NCBI GenBank assembly: GCA_041685835.1
Contig: JAWLEX010000001.1
Span: 1-64,000 of the forward strand
Length of the DNA stretch: 64,000 nt
Reading direction: 5' to 3'
Source: JAIPEI01 sp041685835
GTDB taxonomy: Bacteria; Desulfobacterota; DSM-4660; Desulfatiglandales; HGW-15
Shown here: one piece after another, positions 32,783-42,402 of the stretch
Position numbering within the stretch: the first letter of the stretch is position 1
How the letters are laid out: every line of letters starts with the position of its first letter
Notes under the pieces: model-generated
The model's database searches: none
Seen by the model: only the letters and a program-made list of their open reading frames with translations
What the model was told of the DNA's origin: nothing
Translations under genes and position numbers: made by a program

Positions 32783-33331
32783 TCAGGCCGCCTCTTTACT
32801 TTCAATGGTGACGAGGTCCTCGAAGCCCTCTTCTTCCAGGTAGACATTGATTGTCTCATGGTGGGAAGTCGTCCAGACGCCCCCAACGTAGTTAGCCATG
32901 ATAGGAAGTTCCCGGTCTCCGTCCCCTCGGTCCGCGAGTATTGCCAGTTCGATCTTTTTGGGGCGCCCGTAATCGATAAGCGCGTCCATAGCCGCTCGGA
33001 CGGTTCGTCCGGTGAATAGAACGTCGTCCACCAGGATTACGGTCTTGTCTTCTATGGGGCAAGGGAGTTCTGTCTTGCCCACGATGGGCTTGGGGCCGAT
33101 TCGTGTCCAGTCGTCACGGTAGAGGGTAATGTCCAGGACACCCGCCTGGGGTTTGGAGCCTTTGATGCGCTCAATGGCCTCCTGGATCCGGGTGGCGAGA
33201 AAAGCCCCGCCCGTTCGAATGCCGACCAGGACCACATCCTGTGTCGAGGGGTTTCTTTTGAGGATGTCCTCGGCGATCCGCCGAATTCGTTCGGCGATCT
33301 CTTCCCGCTTGAGAATGACCTGTTTCTTCAT
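32783..33331 (-). CDS. pyrR: PyrR: pyrimidine regulator / uracil phosphoribosyltransferase
   Basis: 182 residues. The PRPP loop is VILVDDVLFTGRTVRAAMDAL; the N-terminal VLVGIRTGGAFLATRI and LDITLYRDDW are typical of PyrR. The protein converts uracil plus PRPP to UMP and in some bacteria binds pyr mRNA. No pyr gene follows, so at this locus it acts as a stand-alone gene with its own promoter. Confidence 0.94.
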   Translation of the reverse strand: MKKQVILKREEIAERIRRIAEDILKRNPSTQDVVLVGIRTGGAFLATRIQEAIERIKGSKPQAGVLDITLYRDDWTRIGPKPIVGKTELPCPIEDKTVILVDDVLFTGRTVRAAMDALIDYGRPKKIELAILADRGDGDRELPIMANYVGGVWTTSHHETINVYLEEEGFEDLVTIESKEAA

Positions 33332-33372
33332 GATGGAAATTCCATTGCAATTCCGGCACGTAAAAAGATAAA

Positions 33373-33401
33373 ATTATAGTATGAAATAAATTGAAAAACA
33401 A
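33373..33401 (-). promoter_or_regulatory. pyrR promoter
   Basis: Minus strand TTGTTT (33401-33396), 17 bases, perfect TATAAT (33378-33373), about 40 bases ahead of the pyrR start in an AT-rich patch. Confidence 0.65.
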
Positions 33402-33448
33402 GGAGAAAAGGTTCGCGAGCAAGGGCTTTCGAGGTCATCAACTCATCC

Positions 33449-34156
33449 ATGAGAGACAAGCTGGACAACCTGACGGGTAAGCTTGGGTACTCGTTTCGGA
33501 ATCGGGAACTTATCGAGGAGGCTTTTCGTCACTCCTCGTATGTGAATGAGGCAGGCGTCCCGACCCTCCGGGACAACGAGCGGCTGGAGTTCCTTGGGGA
33601 TGCCGTCCTCGACCTGTCCATCAGCCATCTGCTGATGGATCGGTTCAAAGAGGCTCGGGAAGGCGAGTTGTCAAAGCTACGTGCCATGATGGTCGACGAG
33701 AGAAGCCTGTCCCGAATCGCTCTAAAACTGAATCTCGGCGAATTCCTTCTCCTGGGATGTGGTGAGGAGAGGACGAACGGCCGCCAAAAGCCTTCCATAC
33801 TGGCCAATGCCGTAGAGGCGTTGATAGGCGCGGTGTATCTCGACGGGGGATTCGCGAGAACCGATGAGATCGTAAGGCGGCTTTTCGCCGGTACGGCCCG
33901 GGAGGTAGAGCTGGAAGCATCTTCCCGCGACCACAAGAGCCTGATGCAGGAGTACACGCAGCGCCGGTACGAGACACGGCCCGAATACGTGCTGTTAGGC
34001 GAGAGCGGCCCACCCCACGACCGCGTCTTTCGAATGGCCCTCCGCCTGCACGGCCGCGTGCTGGCCGAAGGGTCGGGCAGGAGTAAGAAGGCGGCCGAAC
34101 AGGAGGTGGCCCGGAAGGCGTATCAATGTCTCACCAAAGACATGCCGGAACCCTGA
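33449..34156 (+). CDS. rnc: ribonuclease III
   Basis: 235 residues. Catalytic domain with the signature ERLEFLGDAVL (44-54) and the second acidic site in LANAVEALIGAVYLDGG; C-terminal double-stranded RNA binding domain (HKSLMQEYTQRRYETRP, GSGRSKKAAEQEVARKAYQ). It processes rRNA precursors and other structured RNAs. The next gene starts 31 bases inside it; era comes after that, so the common rnc-era order is kept with one insertion. Confidence 0.96.
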   Translation: MRDKLDNLTGKLGYSFRNRELIEEAFRHSSYVNEAGVPTLRDNERLEFLGDAVLDLSISHLLMDRFKEAREGELSKLRAMMVDERSLSRIALKLNLGEFLLLGCGEERTNGRQKPSILANAVEALIGAVYLDGGFARTDEIVRRLFAGTAREVELEASSRDHKSLMQEYTQRRYETRPEYVLLGESGPPHDRVFRMALRLHGRVLAEGSGRSKKAAEQEVARKAYQCLTKDMPEP

Positions 34157-35157
34157 TTGTCCCGATATTCATTCCCAACCAGGGATGTCCCCACCGTTGC
34201 GTCTACTGCCGGCAGGAAGACATCACCGGGATGGGGAGGCGTGTTCCGGGGCCGTCAGAAGTCAGGGAAACCCTTGGCATGGCGGTCCGGTCACCAAGGT
34301 TCGCCTCGTCCCTTGATCGAGAAATAGCCTTTTATGGGGGCACGTTCACGGGCCTTTCCCTGGATTCCATGGAGGTCCTGCTGGGGGCCGCCTTTCCCTG
34401 GGTGGGTGACGGGTCCTTCCGGTGCGTGCGCGTCTCCACCCGCCCCGACGCCCTGGACGAGGAGCGCCTGTCCCTGATGCGGCGGCATGGTGTGGCCACG
34501 GTGGAACTCGGGGTGCAGTCCCTTCACGACGACGTGCTTCTAAAGACCCGGAGGGGTTACCTGTCCGGGGACGTGGAAAAGGCCGTGGCCATGCTGCGGC
34601 AATTCGGTTTCAGGGTGGGAGTTCAGCTCATGCCGGGGCTTCCGGGAGACAGTCATGCCCGGTTTATTGAAACCGTGAAAAGGGCCGTCGGACTGGGGCC
34701 TGATCTGGTTCGACTCTACCCCACGGTTGTCCTGAGGGACACGGTCCTTGCAGGCTGGTACCGTCGGGGGAGTTACAGGCCCCTCTCCCTTGACGATGCG
34801 GTGGACCTGTGCACCGAGGCGTGCATTCGATTTGAGTCAAGAGGGATTCCGGTTATTCGAATCGGGCTTCTTGCTCCTGACGATCTGGTGGCTGACGGGG
34901 GCGTCCTGGCCGGCCCGTGGCACCCCGCCTTCGGTTTCCTGGTCCGATCCGCCGTCTACCATCGGGAGCTTTGGCGGCTTATTCCCGAGGGCGCCAAGGC
35001 AGTCCGGATCCGTGTGCATTCCCGGGATGTGTCCCTGGTGCGGGGATACCGAAACCAGGGCCTTGTGGCGTTGGCTGAAAATGCCGGAATCGCAATGCCG
35101 GAAATAGTGGCGGATGATACCCTTTGCCCGCGAAGCCCGGTGGTGGAGACGGCGTGA
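34126..35157 (+). CDS. radical SAM protein of the Elp3-like group
   Basis: 343 residues. The radical SAM cluster is CPHRCVYC (Cys21, Cys25, Cys28), followed by AFYGGTFTGL, RVSTRPDAL, TVELGVQSLHDDVL and LMPGLPGD, all typical of the Elp3/MiaB-like class. The C-terminal acetyltransferase domain of true Elp3 is missing, so it resembles the short bacterial relatives of unknown substrate. Starts within rnc (31-base overlap). Confidence 0.85.
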   Translation: MSHQRHAGTLIVPIFIPNQGCPHRCVYCRQEDITGMGRRVPGPSEVRETLGMAVRSPRFASSLDREIAFYGGTFTGLSLDSMEVLLGAAFPWVGDGSFRCVRVSTRPDALDEERLSLMRRHGVATVELGVQSLHDDVLLKTRRGYLSGDVEKAVAMLRQFGFRVGVQLMPGLPGDSHARFIETVKRAVGLGPDLVRLYPTVVLRDTVLAGWYRRGSYRPLSLDDAVDLCTEACIRFESRGIPVIRIGLLAPDDLVADGGVLAGPWHPAFGFLVRSAVYHRELWRLIPEGAKAVRIRVHSRDVSLVRGYRNQGLVALAENAGIAMPEIVADDTLCPRSPVVETA

Positions 35158-35307
35158 GAGAAGAAAGAGGCTGTTGAGCCGGCGAGCTTTAGCGCCTCCA
35201 GGTGTTAAGGGATAAAGAAACTGAAAACCCACCAGTTGCGGATATAGAGCGCGGCCCTTTCTCACGAACACGAATCACGGCCCTTCGGGCCTTTGAAAGG
35301 TTTTTCA

Positions 35308-36222
35308 ATGGAAATCGACCATTCGTCGGGGGAGGGCGGGGTATTCCGTTCCGGGTTCATCGCCCTGGTGGGTCCGCCCAACGCAGGGAAGTCCACACTC
35401 ATGAACCGTATACTCGGCCGTAAAGTGGCGATCGTCTCTCCTAAGCCACAGACCACCCGTAACCGGATTGCCGGGATCTGCCACGGCGAGGATTTCCAGA
35501 TAGTTTTCATGGACACACCCGGCATGCATCGGGCCCGAACCGCGCTTCATCGGAGCATGGTGGCCTCAGCGCGGGAGGCCTTCCATGAGGTGGACCTGGT
35601 GGCCGTATTGATCGAGAGAGCGAAGCCCGACGACCCCGACATCGACTTGCTCCTTTCGCAGTTGAGGCAGACCCGGAAACCGGCCGTCCTGGTCATCAAC
35701 AAGATCGACACCGGCCCCAGGGAGACCCTGCTTCCCATAATGGATAACTACTCCGGTCGCTATCCGTTCGGTGCCATAGTGCCGATATCAGCCCTTACCG
35801 GGGAAGGCGTAGAAGATCTCCTCGAGGAGTTAAAGTCCCGCCTAACGCCGGGCCCCCCGTTTTTCCCGGACGACATGGACACTGACCGGTCCGAAGCGTT
35901 CATGGCGGCCGAGATCATTCGGGAGAAAATTTACCTTACAGTACAACAAGAAATCCCCTACTCAGCGGCGGTCACGGTGGACGTCCTTGAGGAACGGCCC
36001 CAAAAGGGGATCTTGTACATTGCAGGCCGGATTCATGTGGAGACCCCGGGCCAGAAGAAAATCCTGGTGGGCCGGGGCGGAAGCGTGATCAAGACGTTGG
36101 GCGAAAAGGCGCGGAAGGAGCTGGAAGCCCGGTTGGCGACCCGCGTTTACCTGGACCTCACGGTCCGTGTGGAGAAGAAGTGGAGCCGGGACACGCGGTC
36201 ACTGCGGCGCCTCGGATACTAA
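35308..36222 (+). CDS. era: GTPase Era
   Basis: 304 residues from ATG 35308 (GAAAGG seven bases upstream; a TTG at 35293 is in frame but less likely). G1 GPPNAGKST (22-30), the effector TTRNRIAGI, G3 DTPG, G4 NKID, G5 SALTGEG, then a KH domain with ILVGRGGSVIKTLGEKA. Era binds the 3' end of 16S rRNA and helps mature the small subunit. Followed directly by a strong terminator. Confidence 0.96.
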   Translation: MEIDHSSGEGGVFRSGFIALVGPPNAGKSTLMNRILGRKVAIVSPKPQTTRNRIAGICHGEDFQIVFMDTPGMHRARTALHRSMVASAREAFHEVDLVAVLIERAKPDDPDIDLLLSQLRQTRKPAVLVINKIDTGPRETLLPIMDNYSGRYPFGAIVPISALTGEGVEDLLEELKSRLTPGPPFFPDDMDTDRSEAFMAAEIIREKIYLTVQQEIPYSAAVTVDVLEERPQKGILYIAGRIHVETPGQKKILVGRGGSVIKTLGEKARKELEARLATRVYLDLTVRVEKKWSRDTRSLRRLGY

Positions 36223-36224
36223 AA

Positions 36225-36260
36225 AAAACCAACCCCGGGAGATGGGTTGGTTTTCTTTTT
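36225..36260 (+). terminator. terminator after era (possibly bidirectional)
   Basis: Stem AAAACCAACCC (36225-36235) with GGGTTGGTTTT (36244-36254), loop of eight, followed by CTTTTTT. The A-rich left flank allows function on the other strand too. The rest of the gap to 36498 holds an imperfect palindrome GTTACGATATTGTAAC (36404-36419) and no gene. Confidence 0.9.
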
Positions 36261-36498
36261 TAAGAGGAAAGAGTTCGTTTTCTGATTTCGACTTCCTGTA
36301 ATGCAACAGCCTTGCCAAAAAAAGCCTTCTTTGCTAACCGATTGATATTTAAGCCATATTTTTCTTAATGCCTCGACCTCTTTTCTTGCGGTGCCCGGAA
36401 TCTGTTACGATATTGTAACCGTTGGAGGAGGAGGCCAAGGCATTTTTCCCCAACATGCTGATTTAGATAGCTAAAATGCTGTTACAATTTTTGGGCTT

Positions 36499-37872
36499 CT
36501 AAGTGCCCAAACCGTACTTGTTCATCTTGTAGTGCATAACCCTTCGACTGATCCCCAGCATCGCCGCGGCCTTGCTTTGGACGTTGTCACAGTACTCCAA
36601 CGCCCTTTGAATCAGTTTTTCCTCTATTTTTTCAACGGCTTCTGGTAGCGGCATGTCCGGGGGCACGAGGTTGTTCAGATCGATGCCCTCTCCTGTGTCC
36701 CTGGGTTCCAGAAGGTGCTCCGGCAGTTCCTTTGCGCCGATTGTGTGACCGGATTTCAGGATGAGGGCCCGCTCGATCACGTTCTCCAGCTCGCGGACGT
36801 TGCCGGGCCAGGAGTATTCATAAAGCGCTTTCCAGGCCTCCTGGCTAAGTTGAATTTTGTCCCTTTCCTCCTCTTCCACATACTTATCGATAAAGTGCTT
36901 GACCAGGAGGGGGATGTCTTCCACTCGCTCCTTGAGAGAAGGGACCTTGATGTGCATCACGTTGAGACGGTAAAAGAGATCCTCCCGAAAGAGGTCGTTG
37001 GCCACGTCCTCATTGATGTTGCGATTGGAGGCCGAGAGCACCCGCACATCCACCTTGATCGTGCGCGTCCCTCCCACCCTCTCGAACTCCATCTCCTGAA
37101 GCACGCGCAAAAGCTTGACCTGTAGTGAAGGGGGCATCTCGCCCACCTCATCCAGGAACAGGGTCCCGCCGTCGGCGACCTCGAACCGGCCCTTTTTCAT
37201 GGCGGCAGCCCCGGTGAAGGCACCCTTTTCGTGCCCGAACAGTTCGCTTTCGAGCAGGGTCTCTGTCAATGCTCCGCAGTTGATGGATACGAACGGACGG
37301 TTGCTTCGGGGGCTGTTGTAGTGGATCGCCTTGGCGATGAGTTCCTTGCCCGTGCCGGAAGATCCGGTGATCAGCACGGAAGCCCTGGTCTTGGAGACCT
37401 TTCCCACCAGGTCGAAGATCGCCTGCATGGGCTTGCTCTTGCCTATGATGTTGTCGAATCGGTACCGGGAGAGCAGTTCATCGTTGAGCCGCTGGTTTTC
37501 GCGGAGGAGCCGGTGGTTCTCGAGGGCCTTCTTTACGGTCAGCTTGAGCTCCTCGTTCCGGAACGGCTTGGTGATGTAATCGAAGGCCTGCTTCTTCATC
37601 GCTTCCACGGCCATCTCGATGGTGCCGTAGGCGGTCATCATTATCAGTGGCAAATAGGGGTCGATCTTCTTTACTTCCTCGAGCAGTTCCATGCCGCTCA
37701 TACCAGGCATTTTCATGTCCGTGATGATCAGATCAACCTCCGCCTCGCGGACCTGGCGCAGGGCTTCCCGTGCGGTCCCGGCCGTCAGTATTTCATAGCC
37801 TTCGGGCCCGAGAAGGGCCTCAAGGACCACCAGGTAGTTTTTTTCGTCGTCAACGATCAGGATGGTTTCCAT
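36499..37872 (-). CDS. sigma-54-dependent response regulator (NtrC/AtoC family)
   Basis: 457 residues: receiver domain (1-120, phosphoacceptor Asp52 in IITDMKMPG), AAA+ sigma-54 interaction domain (about 140-375, Walker A GSSGTGKE, the sigma-54 contact loop GAFTGA, arginine-finger region ENVIERAL) and a C-terminal Fis-type HTH (QSKAAAMLGISRRVMHYKMN). It activates RpoN promoters on phosphorylation. It overlaps the upstream kinase gene by 16 bases. The signal and targets are unknown. Confidence 0.94.
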   Translation of the reverse strand: METILIVDDEKNYLVVLEALLGPEGYEILTAGTAREALRQVREAEVDLIITDMKMPGMSGMELLEEVKKIDPYLPLIMMTAYGTIEMAVEAMKKQAFDYITKPFRNEELKLTVKKALENHRLLRENQRLNDELLSRYRFDNIIGKSKPMQAIFDLVGKVSKTRASVLITGSSGTGKELIAKAIHYNSPRSNRPFVSINCGALTETLLESELFGHEKGAFTGAAAMKKGRFEVADGGTLFLDEVGEMPPSLQVKLLRVLQEMEFERVGGTRTIKVDVRVLSASNRNINEDVANDLFREDLFYRLNVMHIKVPSLKERVEDIPLLVKHFIDKYVEEEERDKIQLSQEAWKALYEYSWPGNVRELENVIERALILKSGHTIGAKELPEHLLEPRDTGEGIDLNNLVPPDMPLPEAVEKIEEKLIQRALEYCDNVQSKAAAMLGISRRVMHYKMNKYGLGT

Positions 37873-39368
37873 TGCTGGGGCTCCTTGGGGAGTTGGATAA
37901 CGACCCTGGTTCCCTTTCCGGTTTCGCTGTGGATTGCGATCACGCCGTTGTGGCCTTCCACGATTTTCCTGACGATAGAGAGGCCGAGTCCGGTCCCCCT
38001 CTCCTTGGTTGTGAAAAAGGGGTTGAAGAGCTTTCTCAGGCTCTCTTCCGGAATGCCGTTACCCTGGTCCTCAATTTCCACCCTCAAGGCTTTGGGCTCC
38101 TCAGTGAGGCGGACTTCAATGACGCCCCCCTTTTCCTGAGCCTGGATTGCATTGATCAGGATGTTCAGAAAGGCGCGGTGCAGGAGATTCGGGTCGGCCT
38201 TTAGGCTGCAGGTCCGCCCGTCCAGGTTGTGGGTGATTTGAATCCCATGCTTATCCAGTTCCGGTTTCAGGAAGGACAGATTTTTCTCGAGTACGTCCAC
38301 CAGGGAAACATCGCGAAAGTCGGGGGACTGCGGTCGCGCAAAGTCCAGGAATTCCATGACGATCCCGTTCAGGCGCACCGACTCCTCTCGAATCACTCCT
38401 GACAGGCGTCGCTGGGTCTCATCGGCGCCCGGCAGGCCGGCCATGAGTTCGGCCGTGCTCTGGATGATTCCGAGCGGGTTCTTGATTTCATGGGAGACTC
38501 CCGCCACCATCTCGCCCAGTGCGGCCAAACGCTCGGCCTGGTGAAGCTGTTCCTCCAACTCCCGCCGTTCGCGGGCGCGCTCTTCGATGAGGGTTTCCGC
38601 CTTTCGAACTATCAAAAGAAGCGCCAGGAAAATCGCGCCCATGATCAGTATGGAAAGACCGAAAACCAGGTACTGGAACCTCGCGATGGATTCGTACTGC
38701 TCGCCCATGTCCTGAATGATCTCGAATACTCCGGCCACATAGCTTCTTGACCCCAGGAACGGGTGGGTGCCCCGGAAGGGAATGTAGGTCCGCAGCTTGT
38801 GTTCCCCTGATATGGGATTGAACTCCAGGTCCCATAGGGCTTCCTTTTCGGAGATCATGCGTGAAGAGCTCTCCCCGTCCACAGCCTCTTCGTATCCGGG
38901 GGTCCTTTTTACCTCCTCTCCGATGAGCCTGGGATCGGTGCTGTATGCGATAACCCCTTTTTCGATGTCGTAAATGTTTACGAGATCGATCTTCAGCCCG
39001 TGAATCGTATTTTGGACGACGCGGTCCATCAGGGCCTGCTGGTCCTCGTCCCTGAGCCGGATCTGGCCGTATCGACGGAGGACGGGTGTGGCGAAGTTCT
39101 GAAAGACTTGGTGATTAAGGTTCTGTCCTACGATCAGCGCATAGTCCTCATAGCTTCCGAGCAGGATCTCCTTCGCTTTCTGCGAGATGGCAAGGGAAAA
39201 GGGAAAGCTGAATATGACCAGCACGATAAAGCTCGCCGAGGCGAAGAATTTCACCAGCCTGAACTGTTTGCCTTCGGGGAGCCGGTTGTTGTGATTTGTT
39301 GACAATTCTTTCACCCGTCCCGGGAGTAGACGCTCGAGGAAATCGACGGTGGACAACGCGAACCGCAT
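37857..39368 (-). CDS. membrane sensor histidine kinase, partner of the NtrC-type regulator
   Basis: 503 residues. Two membrane helices (about 40-61 and 233-254) enclose a roughly 170-residue periplasmic sensor with a dCache/PAS-like character (VNIYDIEKGVIAYSTDPRLIG). A coiled coil leads to the HisKA domain with phosphorylated His293 (AGVSHEIKNPLG) and the HATPase domain (NILINAIQA, DQGNGIPEE, GTGLGLSIV). Overlaps the regulator gene, so both proteins are made together. The sensed ligand is not deducible. Confidence 0.93.
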   Translation of the reverse strand: MRFALSTVDFLERLLPGRVKELSTNHNNRLPEGKQFRLVKFFASASFIVLVIFSFPFSLAISQKAKEILLGSYEDYALIVGQNLNHQVFQNFATPVLRRYGQIRLRDEDQQALMDRVVQNTIHGLKIDLVNIYDIEKGVIAYSTDPRLIGEEVKRTPGYEEAVDGESSSRMISEKEALWDLEFNPISGEHKLRTYIPFRGTHPFLGSRSYVAGVFEIIQDMGEQYESIARFQYLVFGLSILIMGAIFLALLLIVRKAETLIEERARERRELEEQLHQAERLAALGEMVAGVSHEIKNPLGIIQSTAELMAGLPGADETQRRLSGVIREESVRLNGIVMEFLDFARPQSPDFRDVSLVDVLEKNLSFLKPELDKHGIQITHNLDGRTCSLKADPNLLHRAFLNILINAIQAQEKGGVIEVRLTEEPKALRVEIEDQGNGIPEESLRKLFNPFFTTKERGTGLGLSIVRKIVEGHNGVIAIHSETGKGTRVVIQLPKEPQQWKPS

Positions 39369-39536
39369 TGCCTATCATCGAATGGAACAATCGGCCCAAG
39401 CCAACAAGTTGACGCTTCCCCGCCGCACGGTTTCCGGCTTGTTATATCACCATCCTGCAAGGCGGTAAACCCTGGGTTGCATCTGCGACAGGGCTGATTT
39501 GTTATCGTTTCTTCAACCTGCGAGGCCCAATTCGCC

Positions 39537-40817
39537 ATGGCGCCAACTAAAGGAGACAAAGAGGCCCCTTTTCTGCTTTATGCCGATGACCGGGGCCGGC
39601 TCCTCGAGCATCCGTTTCTCCGCATGGCCGGTTTCTCGGGGTATGAGCCGTTTCCCCTGGAGGAGGCCGACCTTGTCCCCGTGCCGGAGTACAGCAAGAT
39701 GTTTTTCCTTCCCGGATGTCCACCGGTGGGCGTGGACCCGGACACCGGGCGATACGAAATCCTGGAGGAGGCCCGCGTGGGGCGATGCTACGCCGTGGCG
39801 GCCTTTCTCGAGCCCGGGATCGTACGCACCCATCTCCCTGCATCGGATTGCCGGGACAAGGATACCGTGCTTCCCACCTGGGCGTACACGGCGGTCGGGT
39901 TCCGTGACGGGGCCTGCTGGGCCGCGGGTTTTAGAGTGGAGGAAAACCCCCGGTGGGACCCCCGGAATTACGATGACCGGGAACTCATTCCCGCCATGGA
40001 GACCTACAGGCTCGACCACGATGGTCCCCTGGTGGAGCACCTGGCCCACTGCGCCACGAGCAACCACTGCTTTGCTGCCAAGAACCTATTTCTGAGGAGG
40101 TGGGAGGCGCCCCTGCCGGTGAGCCGGGCCTGCAATGCGGCCTGCCTGGGGTGCCTGTCCCTCCAGCCCGACGCGGGCTGCGAGGCCTCCCATCAGCGGA
40201 TATCGTTCAAACCGTCGGTGGAGGAGATAGCCTCTCTGGCCGTGGACCACCTGGAGGCCTCGCCCAGGGCGATCGTGAGCTTCGGCCAGGGTTGCGAAGG
40301 GGAGCCGCTCACCGAACATGAGCTGATCGCGGAGAGCATTCGAAGGATTCGCAAACGGACGGATCGAGGGACCATCAACCTGAACACCAACGGGAGCATG
40401 CCGGATCGAGTGCGTGAGATCGCAAAGAGCGGACTGGATTCGATTCGCATCAGCATGAACAGCGCCAGGCCCGCATTCTACCGGGCTTACTACAATCCGC
40501 AGGGATACGACTTCGACGATGTGATCGAGTCCGTTAGGATGTCTCACGAAATGGGGCTCTACACCATGATCAACTACCTGGTCTTCCCCGGGGTCTCGGA
40601 CCAGGAGGCGGAGGTGGAGGCCTTAAAGGAAATGATCGCCGGGACCGGGGCCCAGTTCCTCCACCTCAAGAACCTGTGCATCGATTCCCAGCTATACCTC
40701 GAGAGCATGCCCCAGGACCATTCTCCGGTCCTGGGGGTGCGACGTATGGCGTCCGAACTGACCAGGGTGTTTCCCGACTTGTCCCTGGGTTACTTCAACC
40801 AGGCCGTCCGCGACTGA
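39537..40817 (+). CDS. radical SAM protein with a cysteine-rich N-terminal domain
   Basis: 426 residues from ATG 39537. The radical SAM cluster CNAACLGC (Cys199, Cys203, Cys206) sits unusually late, because about 190 residues precede it. This extension has its own conserved-looking cysteines (61, 84, 105, 127, 172, 178; HCATSNHC) and no family I recognise. After the cluster come SFGQGCEGEPLTEHELIAES, INLNTNGSMPDRV, ISMNSARPAFYRAYYNPQGY and INYLVFPGVSD, giving a complete SAM barrel. It is divergent from the two-component genes and ends nine bases from purD. Substrate unknown. Confidence 0.85.
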   Translation: MAPTKGDKEAPFLLYADDRGRLLEHPFLRMAGFSGYEPFPLEEADLVPVPEYSKMFFLPGCPPVGVDPDTGRYEILEEARVGRCYAVAAFLEPGIVRTHLPASDCRDKDTVLPTWAYTAVGFRDGACWAAGFRVEENPRWDPRNYDDRELIPAMETYRLDHDGPLVEHLAHCATSNHCFAAKNLFLRRWEAPLPVSRACNAACLGCLSLQPDAGCEASHQRISFKPSVEEIASLAVDHLEASPRAIVSFGQGCEGEPLTEHELIAESIRRIRKRTDRGTINLNTNGSMPDRVREIAKSGLDSIRISMNSARPAFYRAYYNPQGYDFDDVIESVRMSHEMGLYTMINYLVFPGVSDQEAEVEALKEMIAGTGAQFLHLKNLCIDSQLYLESMPQDHSPVLGVRRMASELTRVFPDLSLGYFNQAVRD

Positions 40818-40825
40818 TTTGCGGC

Positions 40826-42115
40826 CTAAGCCTCCTTTTCCCGGGCTACGGCCCGGTATCCGATGTCGGTTCGAAAATAGGCCCCTTCCCACGTGATCCG
40901 CCGGGCCTGTTCGTAGGCCCTCGACTGGGCCTCCGCCACGCTCCGGCCGAGGGCGGTCACGCAGAGGACGCGCCCCCCGCTGGTGACGACCCGGCCGTCC
41001 TGTATGGCCGTGCCGGCATGAAAGACCTTGAGATCGTCCGGTTCGTCCTCCGGAAGGCCGCTGATGGGGTCTCCCTTGCGGTAGGACTCTGGATAGCCGC
41101 CCGCGGCCATCACCACTCCCAGGGACGCGCGCTCGTCCCACTCCGCCTCTAACCGGCCCAAGGTCCCGTCCAGGGCTGCGTTAGAGAGTTCAGTGAGGTC
41201 TGAGCGCAGACGCAGCAATATGGGCTGGGTTTCGGGGTCCCCGAACCGGCAGTTGTACTCCAGCACCCGGGGCACCCCGTCGCCGCCTATCATGAGGCCC
41301 GCATAGAGGAAGCCCTGGTAAGGGTGCCCGTCAGCGGCCATTCCCCGGACCGTGGGCTCTATCACCTCGACCATTATCCGCTCGAATACCTCGGGGGTTA
41401 CCACAGGTGCCGGGGAGTAGGCGCCCATGCCTCCGGTGTTGGGGCCGGCGTCTCCATTATCCCGTGCCTTGTGGTCCTGGGATGTGGCCAGGGGCAGGAT
41501 GCCCTTGCCGTCCACCATGACGATGAAGCTGGCTTCCTCTCCGACGAGGAGTTCCTCGATGACGATCGTTCGCCCGGCATCTCCAAAGTCACGTCCCGAC
41601 AGCATTCCCTCGGCCGCCTCCAGGGCTTCCTGTTCGGTGCGGGCCAGAATCACGCCCTTTCCGGCTGCCAGCCCGTCCGCCTTCACCACGATGGGGGCGC
41701 CCCGCTCGCGGATGTAACGCCTTGCCGGCTCCAGCTCCCGGAAAACGGCGTACTCGGCCGTTGGAATGCCGTGCCTGTGCATGAAGTCTTTGGTGAAGGC
41801 CTTGGATCCTTCGAGCCGGGCGGCGGCCCGTGTGGGACCGAGACAGCGGAGACCGGCCCGGTCGAAAGAGTCCCTTATCCCCGCCACCAGTGGGGCCTCG
41901 GGTCCTACGATGGTGAGCCCTACATCCTGATCCTGCGCGATGTGTATGAGACCCTCGATGTCCGTTGCCTGTACGGGTATGTTTTCGACTCCGTGTTCCC
42001 GTGCCGTGCCGGCATTACCGGGAGCCACGAGGACCCTGCGGACATGGTCCGATCGCGCGATTTTCCAGGCCAGGGCGTGCTCACGCCCGCCGCCGCCGAC
42101 GATCATCACGTTCAT
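40826..42115 (-). CDS. purD: phosphoribosylamine-glycine ligase (GAR synthetase)
   Basis: 429 residues from ATG 42115 behind AAAGGAG. N-terminal MIVGGGGREHALAWKI, ATP-grasp with PIVVKADGLAAGKGVILA, EASFIVMVDG, the family signature RFGDPETQP and the GPNTGGMGAYSPAP segment. Catalyses the second step of purine synthesis. Stands alone; purA is found about 11 kb downstream. Confidence 0.96.
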   Translation of the reverse strand: MNVMIVGGGGREHALAWKIARSDHVRRVLVAPGNAGTAREHGVENIPVQATDIEGLIHIAQDQDVGLTIVGPEAPLVAGIRDSFDRAGLRCLGPTRAAARLEGSKAFTKDFMHRHGIPTAEYAVFRELEPARRYIRERGAPIVVKADGLAAGKGVILARTEQEALEAAEGMLSGRDFGDAGRTIVIEELLVGEEASFIVMVDGKGILPLATSQDHKARDNGDAGPNTGGMGAYSPAPVVTPEVFERIMVEVIEPTVRGMAADGHPYQGFLYAGLMIGGDGVPRVLEYNCRFGDPETQPILLRLRSDLTELSNAALDGTLGRLEAEWDERASLGVVMAAGGYPESYRKGDPISGLPEDEPDDLKVFHAGTAIQDGRVVTSGGRVLCVTALGRSVAEAQSRAYEQARRITWEGAYFRTDIGYRAVAREKEA

Positions 42116-42203
42116 GGGAACTCCTTTCCACAATCGGTTTTTTTGAGAGTAACATCCCTTTATTCTTTAGCTTCCCACCTTCACCCCTCACACTCACCTT
42201 TTC

Positions 42204-42231
42204 TTGACGGTGATGGGACGATGCATATTTT
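42204..42231 (+). promoter_or_regulatory. promoter candidate for the SPOR lipoprotein gene
   Basis: TTGACG (42204-42209), 16 bases, TATTTT (42226-42231), in the 287-base gap between divergent genes. The rest of that gap shows no further gene. Confidence 0.5.
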
Positions 42232-42402
42232 CGAGGTAAATGATTTATTGAGCAACTGATTTCTGTTGTCATGAGTGGGATTTTGCGATTTAATTATTAT
42301 CCGGCTGAAGCGAAGCAGAAAAGTCCATGAAGCCACAGGTGGCGTATACATTGACGGCTTTCTTAACTGCAGCGGCCGGGCGACATGCTTGAGGGGTTGT
42401 AT

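Noticed and set aside
36404..36419. Operator-like palindrome GTTACGATATTGTAAC
   Set aside because: It lies downstream of two convergent genes, where a promoter operator is unlikely; no adjacent promoter seen.
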